A stretch of DNA of 64,000 nucleotides from Jeotgalibacillus marinus (GCF_040801915.1 NZ_JBFMIA010000002.1:62001-126000); one strand, 5' to 3'. Positions 9,063 to 17,005 are shown, counted from the first letter of the stretch. A program made the numbers and translations. Notes: generated from the letters alone by a model not told the origin.

Positions 9063-9776
9063 TTAATGGTCGTGACTCACTTTGTGAGACATATAAACCA
9101 TCGTTAACATAACAAAGATATATGCTTGGATTGTAAGGATAAAGACTTTGAATGACATCCAAGCGAGCGTTGGAATTGCTGCTGCAGCCCAACCAAAAGC
9201 ACCAGTAGTAGCTAATCCTCCTACTAATAGTGCGAGTAGGATCTCACCTGCGTAGACGTTACCGTAGAGACGTAAACCGAGTGTTAACGTATTAGCGAAT
9301 TCTTCAATGATCTTCAGCGGGAATAGGAAACTCATTGGGCGGAAAAAGTCTTTTCCGTATTCCTTGAAGCCCTTCATTCTAATACCATAATAATGGGTTA
9401 AACCAATAACCATAATAGCAAGAGTCATCGTAATGACTGGATCAGCTGTTGGTGATTTCCACCATAATACGTGGTCATATGTGATCGCGAATGGCAACCC
9501 CAAAAAGTTGGAAATGGCCACATACATAATCAAGGTAATACCAAGAATATGGAAACTACCACCCGTTTTCCAGTCCATGTTACTCTTAATGATATTTCGC
9601 ACAAAATCCATGATCCATTCCATGAAATTTTGCATTCCAGTCGGCTTCATTGCTAGTGCTCTTGTCGAAAGAACAGCGATAAGAAACACGATTACACTTG
9701 CAACTGTCACCATCAGAACATTGGAAAGATTAAAGGTTAGCCCCAGAAACTCACGCAACGGCGCTTCATGATCCAT
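9063..9776 (-). CDS. atpB: ATP synthase a subunit
   Basis: Stator half-channel protein of Fo, 237 residues, with five to six hydrophobic segments. The penultimate region contains TLGLRLYGNVYAGEILLALL with the essential Arg at about residue 172 that faces the c-ring glutamate, and the last helix is VFILTIQAYIFVMLTMVYMS. The start ATG follows AGAGAGGTG. It lies between atpI and atpE. Confidence 0.97.
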   Translation of the reverse strand: MDHEAPLREFLGLTFNLSNVLMVTVASVIVFLIAVLSTRALAMKPTGMQNFMEWIMDFVRNIIKSNMDWKTGGSFHILGITLIMYVAISNFLGLPFAITYDHVLWWKSPTADPVITMTLAIMVIGLTHYYGIRMKGFKEYGKDFFRPMSFLFPLKIIEEFANTLTLGLRLYGNVYAGEILLALLVGGLATTGAFGWAAAAIPTLAWMSFKVFILTIQAYIFVMLTMVYMSHKVSHDH

Positions 9777-9782
9777 TTATTT

Positions 9783-10172
9783 TCACCTCTCTTTCTGCTT
9801 CTTGTGTAGGATAGTTTGTTGCCAAAAATAATCTATCATAATGACGATGTAAACCATCATTAATCCAATAACAGTGGAAATCAAGTGAATGAATTCCGGA
9901 AACTTCAATGCAATTAACACTGCAACCCCTGCTGAGGCCATTCGAGAAAACGTTCCAAGTGAGCGCACTTTTTTCCCTTCTTCAAGCGCGCGATCAAAGC
10001 GCTCCATTCGCTTCCTAATCAACCAGAGGTTAAAAAGGCTGAGCGAACTTCCTAGTATTAGGCCTAGAAAAACGGATGGATAGGGGGTAAATCCCCAGCC
10101 GAGGAAGAAGATGGATAGCAAGTATAATATGTACTTGGTATACCGTTGGAAATGCTGTTTTAGGTCAGGCAT
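9783..10172 (-). CDS. atpI: ATP synthase protein I
   Basis: A 129-residue membrane protein with four hydrophobic segments (about 12-30, 32-50, 70-90, 95-113) and a basic cytosolic loop (IRKRMERFDRALEEGKKVR). AtpI family members assist c-ring assembly and, with AtpZ, have been linked to divalent-cation handling in alkaliphilic Bacillus. ATG follows AGGAG and overlaps the end of atpZ by 13 nt. Confidence 0.9.
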   Translation of the reverse strand: MPDLKQHFQRYTKYILYLLSIFFLGWGFTPYPSVFLGLILGSSLSLFNLWLIRKRMERFDRALEEGKKVRSLGTFSRMASAGVAVLIALKFPEFIHLISTVIGLMMVYIVIMIDYFWQQTILHKKQKER

Positions 10173-10396
10173 TCTATTAGTCTCCTGAGTCGAAATGATT
10201 CACTGTGCCGAAGCATGGCGTAAATTCCCGTCCCAAGACCAAGAACTAAACCCATGATCAAAAACAGCGGTTCTGTGTTCCATTTCTGATCTAACCACCT
10301 TCCGGCGAAAAGACCGACCAGCATGGAACCAGCTAGTTGTGACAGAATGGCAGAATACAATGCCATCGCTCGGTACGGACGTCTATGTTGACACAT
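10160..10396 (-). CDS. atpZ: AtpZ-like ATP synthase accessory protein
   Basis: A 78-residue protein with two membrane helices. A basic N-terminus (CQHRRPYRAMA) is followed by SQLAGSMLVGLFAGRWLDQK and a second helix (LIMGLVLGLGTGIYAML), the AtpZ/AtpI pattern. The ATG at 10396 is chosen because GTGAGGA lies upstream and longer in-frame versions add non-family sequence. It is the first gene of the atp operon. AtpZ is present in only part of the Bacillaceae; with AtpI it is proposed to provide Mg2+/Ca2+ for the enzyme. Confidence 0.85.
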   Translation of the reverse strand: MCQHRRPYRAMALYSAILSQLAGSMLVGLFAGRWLDQKWNTEPLFLIMGLVLGLGTGIYAMLRHSESFRLRRLIECLT

Positions 10397-10438
10397 AAGC
10401 GCATCCTCACATTCTGAGAATGGAATTGGGGTCTGGGC

Positions 10439-10482
10439 AAAAAAAAGCCTCGAAAGAACCGGAAAATGCCCGCTTCTCGAGT
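10439..10482 (-). terminator. Terminator-like hairpin inside the atp leader (possible attenuator)
   Basis: On the minus strand CTCGAGAAGC pairs with GGTTCTTTCGAG (one bulge, wobble pairs) and is followed by GC and a run of T. It sits between the predicted atp promoter (10514-10542) and the atpZ start at 10396, so transcripts must read through it to reach the operon. Confidence 0.6.
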
Positions 10483-10513
10483 CCATGAAAACCTTATCAT
10501 TACACCCTTTAAA

Positions 10514-10542
10514 AGCATACAATAGGCACTATTGTATGTCAA
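10514..10542 (-). promoter_or_regulatory. Predicted sigma-A promoter of the atp operon with an overlapping palindrome
   Basis: Minus strand: -35 TTGACA (10542-10537), 17-nt spacer, -10 TATGCT (10519-10514). The spacer and parts of both hexamers form a perfect inverted repeat with arms CATACAATAG and CTATTGTATG separated by 3 nt (10516-10538), a typical operator geometry. No regulator is recognised. Confidence 0.65.
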
Positions 10543-10612
10543 CGAGTACTCGACAAAAAGTTCACAACGTCAAAAATGGTTCTAAGCGCGTTCACATTTT
10601 GGACAAAACGAC

Positions 10613-10655
10613 CTTTCGTTCGCTAAAATACGCTGTCCCCACCAGCGAACGAAAG
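10613..10655. repeat. Perfect 12-bp inverted repeat upstream of the atp promoter
   Basis: CTTTCGTTCGCT at 10613-10624 is exactly complementary to AGCGAACGAAAG at 10644-10655, with a 19-nt loop. A second small hairpin (CCCGAAA/TTTCGGG, 10712-10729) lies nearby. Neither has a long T-run. The mnaA-atp gap (10397-10814) holds no gene apart from these structures and the promoter elements. Confidence 0.6.
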
Positions 10656-10770
10656 CATGATTCAACACTCTTTACAGCTAAGAATTGCTGTTCACCAAGG
10701 GTATTTCAGAGCCCGAAATGGTTTTCGGGGTGACAGTTTACGCCCGGTCTTCAGTTCGACATAGACAAGC

Positions 10771-10811
10771 AAAAAGCACCATAGAGATGGCGCGTCTCCA
10801 TGATGCTTTTT
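10771..10811 (-). terminator. Terminator of mnaA
   Basis: The stem pairs AAGCATCATGGAGA with TCTCTATGGTGCTT on the minus strand and is followed by TTTG. It begins a few nt after the mnaA stop codon. Confidence 0.85.
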
Positions 10812-10814
10812 GAG

Positions 10815-11966
10815 CTATTTTTCGACATTAAAAGGGGCTGGTCGTTCAGAAATTTGATCGAAGTGAAAACGGATTGCTTCCGCAATTCGTTTTGATGCAT
10901 TTCCGTCCCCATATGGATTGGATGCTTTCGACATTTTTTCATGCGCTTTTGAATCAACAACAAGCTCTTTTGCCATCGTATAAATTTGTTCTTCTTTGAT
11001 TCCTGCAAGCTTTAACGTACCTGCTTCAATTCCTTCAGGACGCTCTGTCGTATCACGTAACACAAGAACTGGTACCCCAAGCGACGGTGCTTCTTCTTGC
11101 ACTCCACCAGAATCCGTTAAAATAAGATAGGCTTTTGATGCGAAGTTATGGAAGTCAATCACATCAAGCGGTTCGATTAAATGAATGCGATCGTCTCCAC
11201 CAAGAATCTCTTGAGCAATTTCACGAACAGCTGGATTCATATGAACCGGATATACAACCTGCACATCCTCATGCTCGTCCACAATGCGTTTAATTGCTCT
11301 AAACATATTCTTCATTGGCTCACCAAGGTTTTCCCGTCGATGAGCGGTTAAAAGAATTAAGCGATCATCACCAAGCTTCGTTAAGATCTCACTAGAGTAA
11401 TCCTCTTTTACCGTTGTCTTTAAGGCATCAATCGCTGTGTTACCCGTAATGAAAATACTTGCTTCTGGTTTATTCTCACGGATTAGATTGGCAAATGATT
11501 GATCGGTTGGTGAGAAGTGAAGGTCTGCTACAACGCCTGTTAGTTGACGATTCATTTCTTCTGGGAATGGAGAGTATTTGTTCCACGTCCGAAGACCTGC
11601 TTCCACGTGTCCCACTGCGATTTGATTGTAAAATGCTGCAAGACTCGCGACGAAAGTCGTCGTTGTATCACCATGAACAAGTACGATATCAGGCTTCGTC
11701 TCTTTCATAATGCGATCTAAGCCTTCCAACCCACGCGCTGTCACATCAATAAGCGTTTGCCGATCCTTCATTATATTTAAATCATGGTCAGGCGTGATAT
11801 TAAAAATATTCATCACTTGATCTAGCATTTCACGGTGTTGCGCTGTAACCGTCACAATCGGTTCAAAAAATTCACTTTGCTTCTTTAATTCAAGTACGAG
11901 TGGAGACATCTTAATCGCCTCAGGTCTCGTCCCAAAAATCGTCATAACCTTAATTCGTTTGAACAT
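10815..11966 (-). CDS. mnaA: UDP-N-acetylglucosamine 2-epimerase (non-hydrolysing)
   Basis: Interconverts UDP-GlcNAc and UDP-ManNAc in the cytoplasm, the precursor step for teichoic-acid linkage units and some capsules. The 383-residue length and motifs fit the WecB/MnaA family: VMTIFGTRPEAIKMSPL at the N-terminus, VLVHGDTTTTF, GHVEAGLRT, LLTAHRRENLGEP near residue 205, and TDSGGVQEEAPSLGVP near 285. The gene sits between upp and the atp operon, as in B. subtilis. ATG follows GGAGGAACC. Confidence 0.96.
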   Translation of the reverse strand: MFKRIKVMTIFGTRPEAIKMSPLVLELKKQSEFFEPIVTVTAQHREMLDQVMNIFNITPDHDLNIMKDRQTLIDVTARGLEGLDRIMKETKPDIVLVHGDTTTTFVASLAAFYNQIAVGHVEAGLRTWNKYSPFPEEMNRQLTGVVADLHFSPTDQSFANLIRENKPEASIFITGNTAIDALKTTVKEDYSSEILTKLGDDRLILLTAHRRENLGEPMKNMFRAIKRIVDEHEDVQVVYPVHMNPAVREIAQEILGGDDRIHLIEPLDVIDFHNFASKAYLILTDSGGVQEEAPSLGVPVLVLRDTTERPEGIEAGTLKLAGIKEEQIYTMAKELVVDSKAHEKMSKASNPYGDGNASKRIAEAIRFHFDQISERPAPFNVEK

Positions 11967-11997
11967 GATGCTGGTTCCTCCTCTTTAAGGCAAGCAT

Positions 11998-12050
11998 ATA
12001 AAAAACGCTTTTGAGCGCTAACGGGGTTAAACCCCTTCACGCACAAAAGT
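11998..12050 (-). terminator. Terminator of upp
   Basis: Long stem on the minus strand: CTTTTGTGCG at the 5' side with CGCTCAAAAG at the 3' side, plus an internal GGGG/CCCC stem, followed by CGTTTTTT. Confidence 0.85.
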
Positions 12051-12095
12051 GTCCTTAAGCCAATGCGAATTCAACATTTTATTGTTCGTTAGGAA

Positions 12096-12725
12096 TTATT
12101 TCGTTCCGAAAAGTCTGTCGCCAGCATCGCCTAGACCTGGTACGATGTAGCCTTTTTCGTTTAGTTTTTCGTCAAGAGATGCAATATAGATGTCAACGTC
12201 GTCGTGTTCTTTTTGGATTTCTTCGACACCTTCAGGAGCTGCTACTAGACAAAGGAATTTAATATTTTTCGCTCCACGCTTTTTAAGTGAGTGAATGGCT
12301 TCAACTGCCGATCCACCCGTTGCGAGCATTGGATCCACCAAAATAAAATCACGTTCCTCCACATCAGATGGAAGTTTCACGTAGTACTCGATTGGTTGCA
12401 GTGTTTCAGGATCACGATACAATCCCACGTGTCCTACTTTTGCAGCTGGAATCAATTTTAAAATACCGTCAACCATACCGATTCCTGCACGCAGGATAGG
12501 AACGATTGCTAACTTTTTACCTGAAAGGATCTTCCCTGTAGCTTCGCTAACTGGTGTGTCAATATAAACATCTTCTAAAGGTAGATCTCGCGTTATTTCA
12601 AATGCCATTAGTGTTGCAACTTCGTCAACTAATTCACGAAAGTCTTTTGTACCCGTTCGCTCGTCACGAATATATGTCAGTTTGTGCTGAATTAACGGAT
12701 GGTCGAAAACATAAACTTTTCCCAT
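12096..12725 (-). CDS. upp: Uracil phosphoribosyltransferase
   Basis: Pyrimidine salvage: uracil + PRPP gives UMP. The 209-residue product begins MGKVYVFDHPLIQHKLTYIR. The ATG at 12725 follows AAGGAGTGG; a longer in-frame version lacks family homology. PRPP-binding loop: DPMLATGGSA near residue 131; uracil-binding end: YIVPGLGDAGDRLFGTK. Its neighbours glyA and mnaA match B. subtilis. Confidence 0.97.
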   Translation of the reverse strand: MGKVYVFDHPLIQHKLTYIRDERTGTKDFRELVDEVATLMAFEITRDLPLEDVYIDTPVSEATGKILSGKKLAIVPILRAGIGMVDGILKLIPAAKVGHVGLYRDPETLQPIEYYVKLPSDVEERDFILVDPMLATGGSAVEAIHSLKKRGAKNIKFLCLVAAPEGVEEIQKEHDDVDIYIASLDEKLNEKGYIVPGLGDAGDRLFGTK

Positions 12726-12926
12726 AGCTACCACTCCTTCTATGTAAACATGTTTTTCCTTACTATTATAAAGCAAATCCTCACGAAAGTTATCATACTT
12801 CGTGGAATTTGACAAGAAATCGCCAAAACCGAGGGTGGATAAGTAGAGCTTAATCTATCGCGTAACCTTCGATGTTTCAGAAGATAGAGAAGTCTAAGAA
12901 GAAGTGGTGGGAGTTTTGAAAATAAA

Positions 12927-12956
12927 TAAAAAAGATCCTGCCGAATAACGGCAAGC
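12927..12956 (-). terminator. Short terminator downstream of the 43-residue microprotein
   Basis: Minus strand: TGCCG/CGGCA stem with a 5-nt loop, then GGATCTTTTTT. It lies about 15 nt after the small ORF stop, supporting transcription of that ORF. Confidence 0.65.
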
Positions 12957-12970
12957 CCTTGTGTAATTGA

Positions 12971-13102
12971 TTAAAACAACAACTTGAATACATCTTTTAA
13001 AAAAAGATAAGCAAAAGTAAATATACTGTACATCACTATAATGACCACTACCAAAATGAAAATATCTTTTTTTGTATAAGACGCAAATTCTTTTAAATTC
13101 AT
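12971..13102 (-). CDS. Predicted 43-residue single-span membrane microprotein
   Basis: A short frame (44 codons with stop) not recognised as any known family. ATG at 13102 follows GAGGTG by 6 nt. The product begins MNLKEFASYTKKDIF, then a strongly hydrophobic segment at about residues 14-34 (ILVVVIIVMYSIFTFAYLF), then a short basic end (LKDVFKLLF). The N-terminal basic patch suggests N-in orientation. It lies between upp and glyA with its own terminator. The SD, span and terminator together make it a credible gene; its function is unknown. Confidence 0.6.
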   Translation of the reverse strand: MNLKEFASYTKKDIFILVVVIIVMYSIFTFAYLFLKDVFKLLF

Positions 13103-13307
13103 TTAATCACCTCACTTGATAGGATAACTCAAATTATTATAACCAATTTTTATAGGGTTATACCTTACAGAACTGACGCACCCAGTTTATATAAGTCATT
13201 TATTAAATTTAGATATCACCGCTTACCCAAGACGTTTAATATAAATGAAAAAGCATCCCTATAGGTGGTCTTCTACCCGTCACTCCTATTTCATCTAATA
13301 AAAAATG

Positions 13308-13337
13308 AAAAAGGCAGAGGAATCCACTCCTCTGCTT
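13308..13337 (-). terminator. Terminator of glyA
   Basis: Perfect 8-bp GC-rich stem (GCAGAGGA/TCCTCTGC) followed on the minus strand by CTTTTTCATTTTTT, about 20 nt after the glyA stop. Confidence 0.9.
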
Positions 13338-13354
13338 GTTTCACCAATATGTTT

Positions 13355-14590
13355 TTATTCGTACAGTGGAAAGCGTCTTGTGATAGCTTCAACGCGTTCT
13401 GCTGATTCTTTTAGTTTCGCTTCATCTTCGTGGTTTTTCAGTGTAAAAGCAATTAGTGCTGCAATTTCTTCCATCTCTTCTTCTTTAAACCCACGTGACG
13501 TTACAGCTGGTGTTCCAATACGGATCCCGCTTGTGACAAATGGGCTTTCTGGATCAAATGGGATTGTGTTTTTATTGACCGTAATTCCAACGTCATCCAA
13601 CACTTTCTCCGCAATTTTCCCTGTCATTTCAAGCGAACGAAGATTAACAAGAACAAGATGATTGTCCGTTCCGTCTGAAACGATATCAATGCCTTCTTTT
13701 TTAAATGCTTCTGCCATTGCTTTTGCATTTTTCACAACTTGATCAATATAGCCTTTAAATGACTCTTCCAACGCTTCGCCAAATGCTACTGCTTTTGCAG
13801 CGATGACGTGCATCAACGGGCCACCCTGTACCCCAGGGAAAATTGATTTGTCAATTTTTTTAGCGAATTGTTCTTTACATAAAATCAATCCACCACGAGG
13901 TCCACGAAGAGTTTTATGCGTTGTTGTTGTAACAAAATCAGCGTGTGGCACTGGACTTGGATGTGCGCCAGTTGCAACGAGACCAGCAATATGTGCCATA
14001 TCAACCATTAAATACGCATCCACTTCGTCTGCAATTTCACGGAACTTCGCGAAATCGATTGAACGAGAGTAAGCACTCGCACCCGCTACAATAAGCTTAG
14101 GTTTGTGCTCAAGCGCTTTTTGGCGAACGTCTTCATAATTGATGCGCTCGTCTTCTTTTGACACACCGTAGTCTACAAAGTTGTAAAGCTGTCCACTAAA
14201 ATTTACTGGACTTCCGTGCGTTAAATGACCACCGTGGGACAGGTTCATACCTAGAACCGTATCACCTGGCTCAAGGATTGTGAAGTAAACAGCCATATTT
14301 GCCTGCGCGCCAGAATGAGGCTGTACGTTTGCATGCTCTGCGCCAAAAATTTCTTTCGAACGATCGCGCGCAAGATTTTCTGCTACATCTACATATTCAC
14401 AGCCACCGTAATACCGACGACTAGGATAACCTTCTGCGTATTTGTTGGTTAAAACTGATCCTTGCGCTTCCATGACTGCTTCACTAACAAAATTTTCTGA
14501 AGCAATCAACTCGATTTTCGTACGTTGACGCTTCAACTCATTTTGCATCGCTTCGAATAGTGCTTGATCCTGCTGCTGAATCTTATTCAT
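13355..14590 (-). CDS. glyA: Serine hydroxymethyltransferase
   Basis: PLP enzyme interconverting serine + tetrahydrofolate with glycine + methylene-THF, the main one-carbon source. The 411-residue product starts MNKIQQQDQALFEAM; the ATG at 14590 follows GAGGGGGA. Motifs: YAEGYPSRRYYGGCEYVD, HSGAQANMAVY, DMAHIAGLVATG, and the PLP lysine in VTTTTHKTLRGPRGG near residue 225. It is flanked by ywlG and upp as in B. subtilis. Confidence 0.97.
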   Translation of the reverse strand: MNKIQQQDQALFEAMQNELKRQRTKIELIASENFVSEAVMEAQGSVLTNKYAEGYPSRRYYGGCEYVDVAENLARDRSKEIFGAEHANVQPHSGAQANMAVYFTILEPGDTVLGMNLSHGGHLTHGSPVNFSGQLYNFVDYGVSKEDERINYEDVRQKALEHKPKLIVAGASAYSRSIDFAKFREIADEVDAYLMVDMAHIAGLVATGAHPSPVPHADFVTTTTHKTLRGPRGGLILCKEQFAKKIDKSIFPGVQGGPLMHVIAAKAVAFGEALEESFKGYIDQVVKNAKAMAEAFKKEGIDIVSDGTDNHLVLVNLRSLEMTGKIAEKVLDDVGITVNKNTIPFDPESPFVTSGIRIGTPAVTSRGFKEEEMEEIAALIAFTLKNHEDEAKLKESAERVEAITRRFPLYE

Positions 14591-15053
14591 TGTAATCCCC
14601 CTCAGGTCTTCGGGACAATTCCCGTCATTGGCCAAAAAATCTTCTTTATTTTATCATTCTTTGTCTATGTGCGGGAAAAGTATTTTATGGGACAAGCCGC
14701 CTGGTTGACGATTCTTTTGCATTTCTACGACGGACAGTTGTTGGGAGAGGTCTTTAGGGTAGTTTTATGGGGTTACCTTATAGTCCTTATAGGCTCTTCA
14801 TTCACTCTAAACATATTTTAATTAAAGAGAATTGTTCATTGTTTACTTTTTTCTGCACGTGAAAGTTATGATTGAATAATTAATTTGTGAGCGGACCCAC
14901 TTGCTTCAGAGCCGATGCCGATACCCATATTTCAAGAGTTATACCACTTATGGTATTCTTTTTAGGATTCTACGATTATCAGAATAAATCATTCTATTAC
15001 TCAAAATATTGTTTTCACTAATACAGAGTAAATTCATTAAGATTCGGCAACAC
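14591..15053. other. glyA upstream region, no supported gene
   Basis: About 460 nt between glyA and the ywlG terminator. It should contain the glyA promoter, but I found no confident hexamers. A plus-strand hairpin ATACCActtaTGGTAT followed by TCTTTTT (about 14942-14963) looks like a weak terminator for plus-strand transcription, but the only upstream plus-strand frame (44 codons from ATG near 14690) lacks a convincing Shine-Dalgarno and known relatives. Confidence 0.4.
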
Positions 15054-15088
15054 TAAAAAACCCAGCGAGATCCCCTCTCACTAGGCTC
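15054..15088 (-). terminator. Terminator of ywlG
   Basis: Minus strand: CCTAGTGAGA pairs with TCTCGCTGGG (two G-U pairs) around a short loop and is followed by TTTTTT. Confidence 0.85.
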
Positions 15089-15096
15089 TAGTAATA

Positions 15097-15630
15097 TTAT
15101 TCCATTTCATAAACAGCTCTCGCGCCACCGACCATCTTTGGTCTTGTACGTGCAAGTGTGATGTGTGCTTCACCAAGTGTTCGAGCTGAAACCCTCACTG
15201 GCACGGTCACATGTTTTAGGTGCATACCAATGAACGTATCTCCAATATCGATGCCGCCTTGCGCCTGTATATGTTCGACTATGACAGGATCTTTCATCGC
15301 ACGAAACGCAAACGATGCCATTGCGCCACCTGCTTTTCGCACAGGGACGACCGTTACTTCGTCATAGCCTCGCATGTGGGCAGCTTCCCGTTCCATCACA
15401 AGCGCACGATTAATATGTTCACAACCTTGAAATGCAAGTTGGATACCTTTGTCGCTCCAAAATTCAACACAAGCTTCGTATAAAGAAGATGCGATGTCGT
15501 TCGTTCCTGCCGTGCCGATCTTTTTACCGACAACTTCAGATGTTGAACATCCGATGACAAAAAGCTGTCCAGGTTTAAGCTGTGCTTGTTTCTGATACTC
15601 TGATAAAATACCTACCAATTCATTCTTCAT
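15097..15630 (-). CDS. ywlG: UPF0340 / TIGR01440 family protein YwlG
   Basis: Conserved Firmicutes protein of 177 residues without an established function. Recognisable stretches are FVIGCSTSEVVGKKIGTAG near residue 30, AFQGCEHINRALVMERE, VPVRKAGGAMASFAF, and GGIDIGDTFIGMHLK. The ATG at 15630 is chosen for family fit; a start six codons upstream is possible. It lies 20 nt after rpiB and is probably cotranscribed in ywlE-rpiB-ywlG. Confidence 0.9.
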   Translation of the reverse strand: MKNELVGILSEYQKQAQLKPGQLFVIGCSTSEVVGKKIGTAGTNDIASSLYEACVEFWSDKGIQLAFQGCEHINRALVMEREAAHMRGYDEVTVVPVRKAGGAMASFAFRAMKDPVIVEHIQAQGGIDIGDTFIGMHLKHVTVPVRVSARTLGEAHITLARTRPKMVGGARAVYEME

Positions 15631-15650
15631 CAGGATCGCCCTTTTCAAGA

Positions 15651-16094
15651 CTATACTAATTTCTCGTAATCACTAATTTTCCGAATGCGGTTTTCGTGAC
15701 GTCCACCTTCAAAATCAGTTGATAGCCAGATTTTTGCGATATCACGTGCAAGACCAGGTCCGATGACCCGTTCGCCCATTGCCAGAATGTTCGTGTCGTT
15801 ATGTCCCCGGGTTGCTTTTGCGCTAAAAGTATCATGTACAAGAGCGCAGCGAATGCCTTTAACCTTGTTTGCTGCGATATTCATACCGATTCCAGTACCA
15901 CAAATTAATATTCCACGGTCAAAGTCGCCGCTTGCAACCTTTTTCGCCACAGGAAGTGCGTAGTCTGGGTAATCAACTGATCCTTCACAATCGCAACCAA
16001 AGTCTTCATATTGAATACCGAGCTCCGTTAAAACCTCGGCAATCTCTTTTCGTAAATTAATACCACCATGGTCTGATGCTAGCGCAACTTTCAT
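15651..16094 (-). CDS. rpiB: Ribose-5-phosphate isomerase B
   Basis: Interconverts ribose-5-P and ribulose-5-P in the pentose phosphate pathway. 147 residues, starting MKVALASDHGGINLRKEI after AAAGGAGGAAA. Active-site features: DYPDYALPVA, the Cys-containing GILICGTGIGMNIAANK near residue 66, and the HNDTNILAMGERVIG segment. It lies between ywlE and ywlG. Confidence 0.95.
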   Translation of the reverse strand: MKVALASDHGGINLRKEIAEVLTELGIQYEDFGCDCEGSVDYPDYALPVAKKVASGDFDRGILICGTGIGMNIAANKVKGIRCALVHDTFSAKATRGHNDTNILAMGERVIGPGLARDIAKIWLSTDFEGGRHENRIRKISDYEKLV

Positions 16095-16120
16095 GCTCAT
16101 TTCCTCCTTTAAGTGCAACC

Positions 16121-16570
16121 TTATCTTCCTAGCGTTTGATGCTCAATATTGATAATAAGTCTATCCATCAATTGAGCGAGCTCCCGATAAGTTTGTCTAT
16201 ACATCTCAACGGATCCACCAAAAGGATCTGAAACGTCGAGACCCATTCCAGTCGTAAATTCTTTTAACGTAAAAATTCGGTCCGTAGCAAATGAAAACTG
16301 TTCAACAAGCATCGCTTTGTGAGCACCTGTCATCGAAAAAACATAGTTTGCCCAGTGCACATCCGCTTGCGTCACACTGTGCGATTGATGGTCATGATGA
16401 ATACCATTTTCATCAAGCACATGTTTTGTGTGATGAGAACTTTGTCCGCCTTCCATCGCAAAAATGCCTGCTGACCTGACCTCAATGAAATCAATATTTT
16501 TATGTCGTAAAATGGCCTCTGCCATCGGGCTTCTACAGGTATTTCCTGTACAAACAAATAATATATTCAT
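16121..16570 (-). CDS. ywlE: Protein-arginine phosphatase, low-molecular-weight PTP fold
   Basis: Removes phosphate from phosphoarginine set by McsB, counteracting McsB-ClpCP targeting. The 149-residue product starts MNILFVCTGNTCRSPMAEA, with the CX5R P-loop in which the Thr after Asn (CTGNTCRS) is the residue that favours phosphoarginine over phosphotyrosine in B. subtilis YwlE. The general-acid loop is DVSDPFGGS near residue 120. The ATG at 16570 follows GGGAGG. Unlike B. subtilis, the ywlC-mntP side is separated from this gene by a gal operon. Confidence 0.93.
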   Translation of the reverse strand: MNILFVCTGNTCRSPMAEAILRHKNIDFIEVRSAGIFAMEGGQSSHHTKHVLDENGIHHDHQSHSVTQADVHWANYVFSMTGAHKAMLVEQFSFATDRIFTLKEFTTGMGLDVSDPFGGSVEMYRQTYRELAQLMDRLIINIEHQTLGR

Positions 16571-16720
16571 AGCGTTTTCCTCCCGTACATTATCTAAGCA
16601 GACGGAACGTGATCTAAAGATAATCATACCACAAATCGTGTTTGTTGCGCTTATTGGAATCCTTTTCATTTTGCAGTCTTATATCAAGCATTGCCAAGTT
16701 ATGAGACATATAACCGATCT

Positions 16721-16915
16721 TGAACTACCCACCACTTATCCGACCTTACGGTCTGGATTGAAGTGGGGGATTCCTAGGTACAGAAATCTAACGATCTCTA
16801 ATTGACTAGGCTAACTCCGTAGTTCCTACGGTTAAGATGGCTGACGCCAACCCGAAATTCATCCCCTACATAATGCGGGGCTACACCCTTCACGCATTCG
16901 CATTTGAGGTAGGAG
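16721..16915 (-). mobile_element. IS200/IS605-type right end with omega-RNA-like scaffold, no transposase or TnpB
   Basis: Read on the minus strand, the segment carries a chain of GC-rich hairpins: CCCC/GGGG at 16863-16880, CCGTAG-gaa-CTACGG at 16817-16831, then a terminal stem CCCCCACTT/AAGTGGTGGG (16728-16770) enclosing GACC/GGTC, ending GGGTAGTTCA at 16721. This order, and the AATCCCCCACTTC...GTGGTGGGTAGTTCA ending, resemble the 3' ends of TnpB-carrying IS605/IS1341-group elements, where the omega RNA overlaps the right end. No tnpA or tnpB frame is present. It is probably a relic or a non-autonomous element inserted after the galT terminator. If functional as a guide RNA scaffold, the guide would start at 16720. 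Family assignment is from pattern memory, not a search. Confidence 0.6.
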
Positions 16916-16944
16916 TATTCTTTCAGGAAAATAGATAAATAACC

Positions 16945-16990
16945 AAAAAACAGGAATATCAACCAAGGCTGACATTCCTGCTTTTTCTTT
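16945..16990 (-). terminator. Terminator of the gal operon
   Basis: Minus strand: GCAGGAATGTCA pairs with TGATATTCCTGT (one mismatch and wobble) and is followed by TTTTTTGG. It lies just after galT and before the IS605-like relic. Confidence 0.9.
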
Positions 16991-17005
16991 TTTAAAAATA
17001 TATAT

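Noticed and set aside
14564..14821. Plus-strand frame upstream of glyA with a hydrophobic end
   Set aside because: It begins inside glyA in antisense, has no good Shine-Dalgarno and no recognised relatives; the weak plus-strand hairpin downstream is not enough support.
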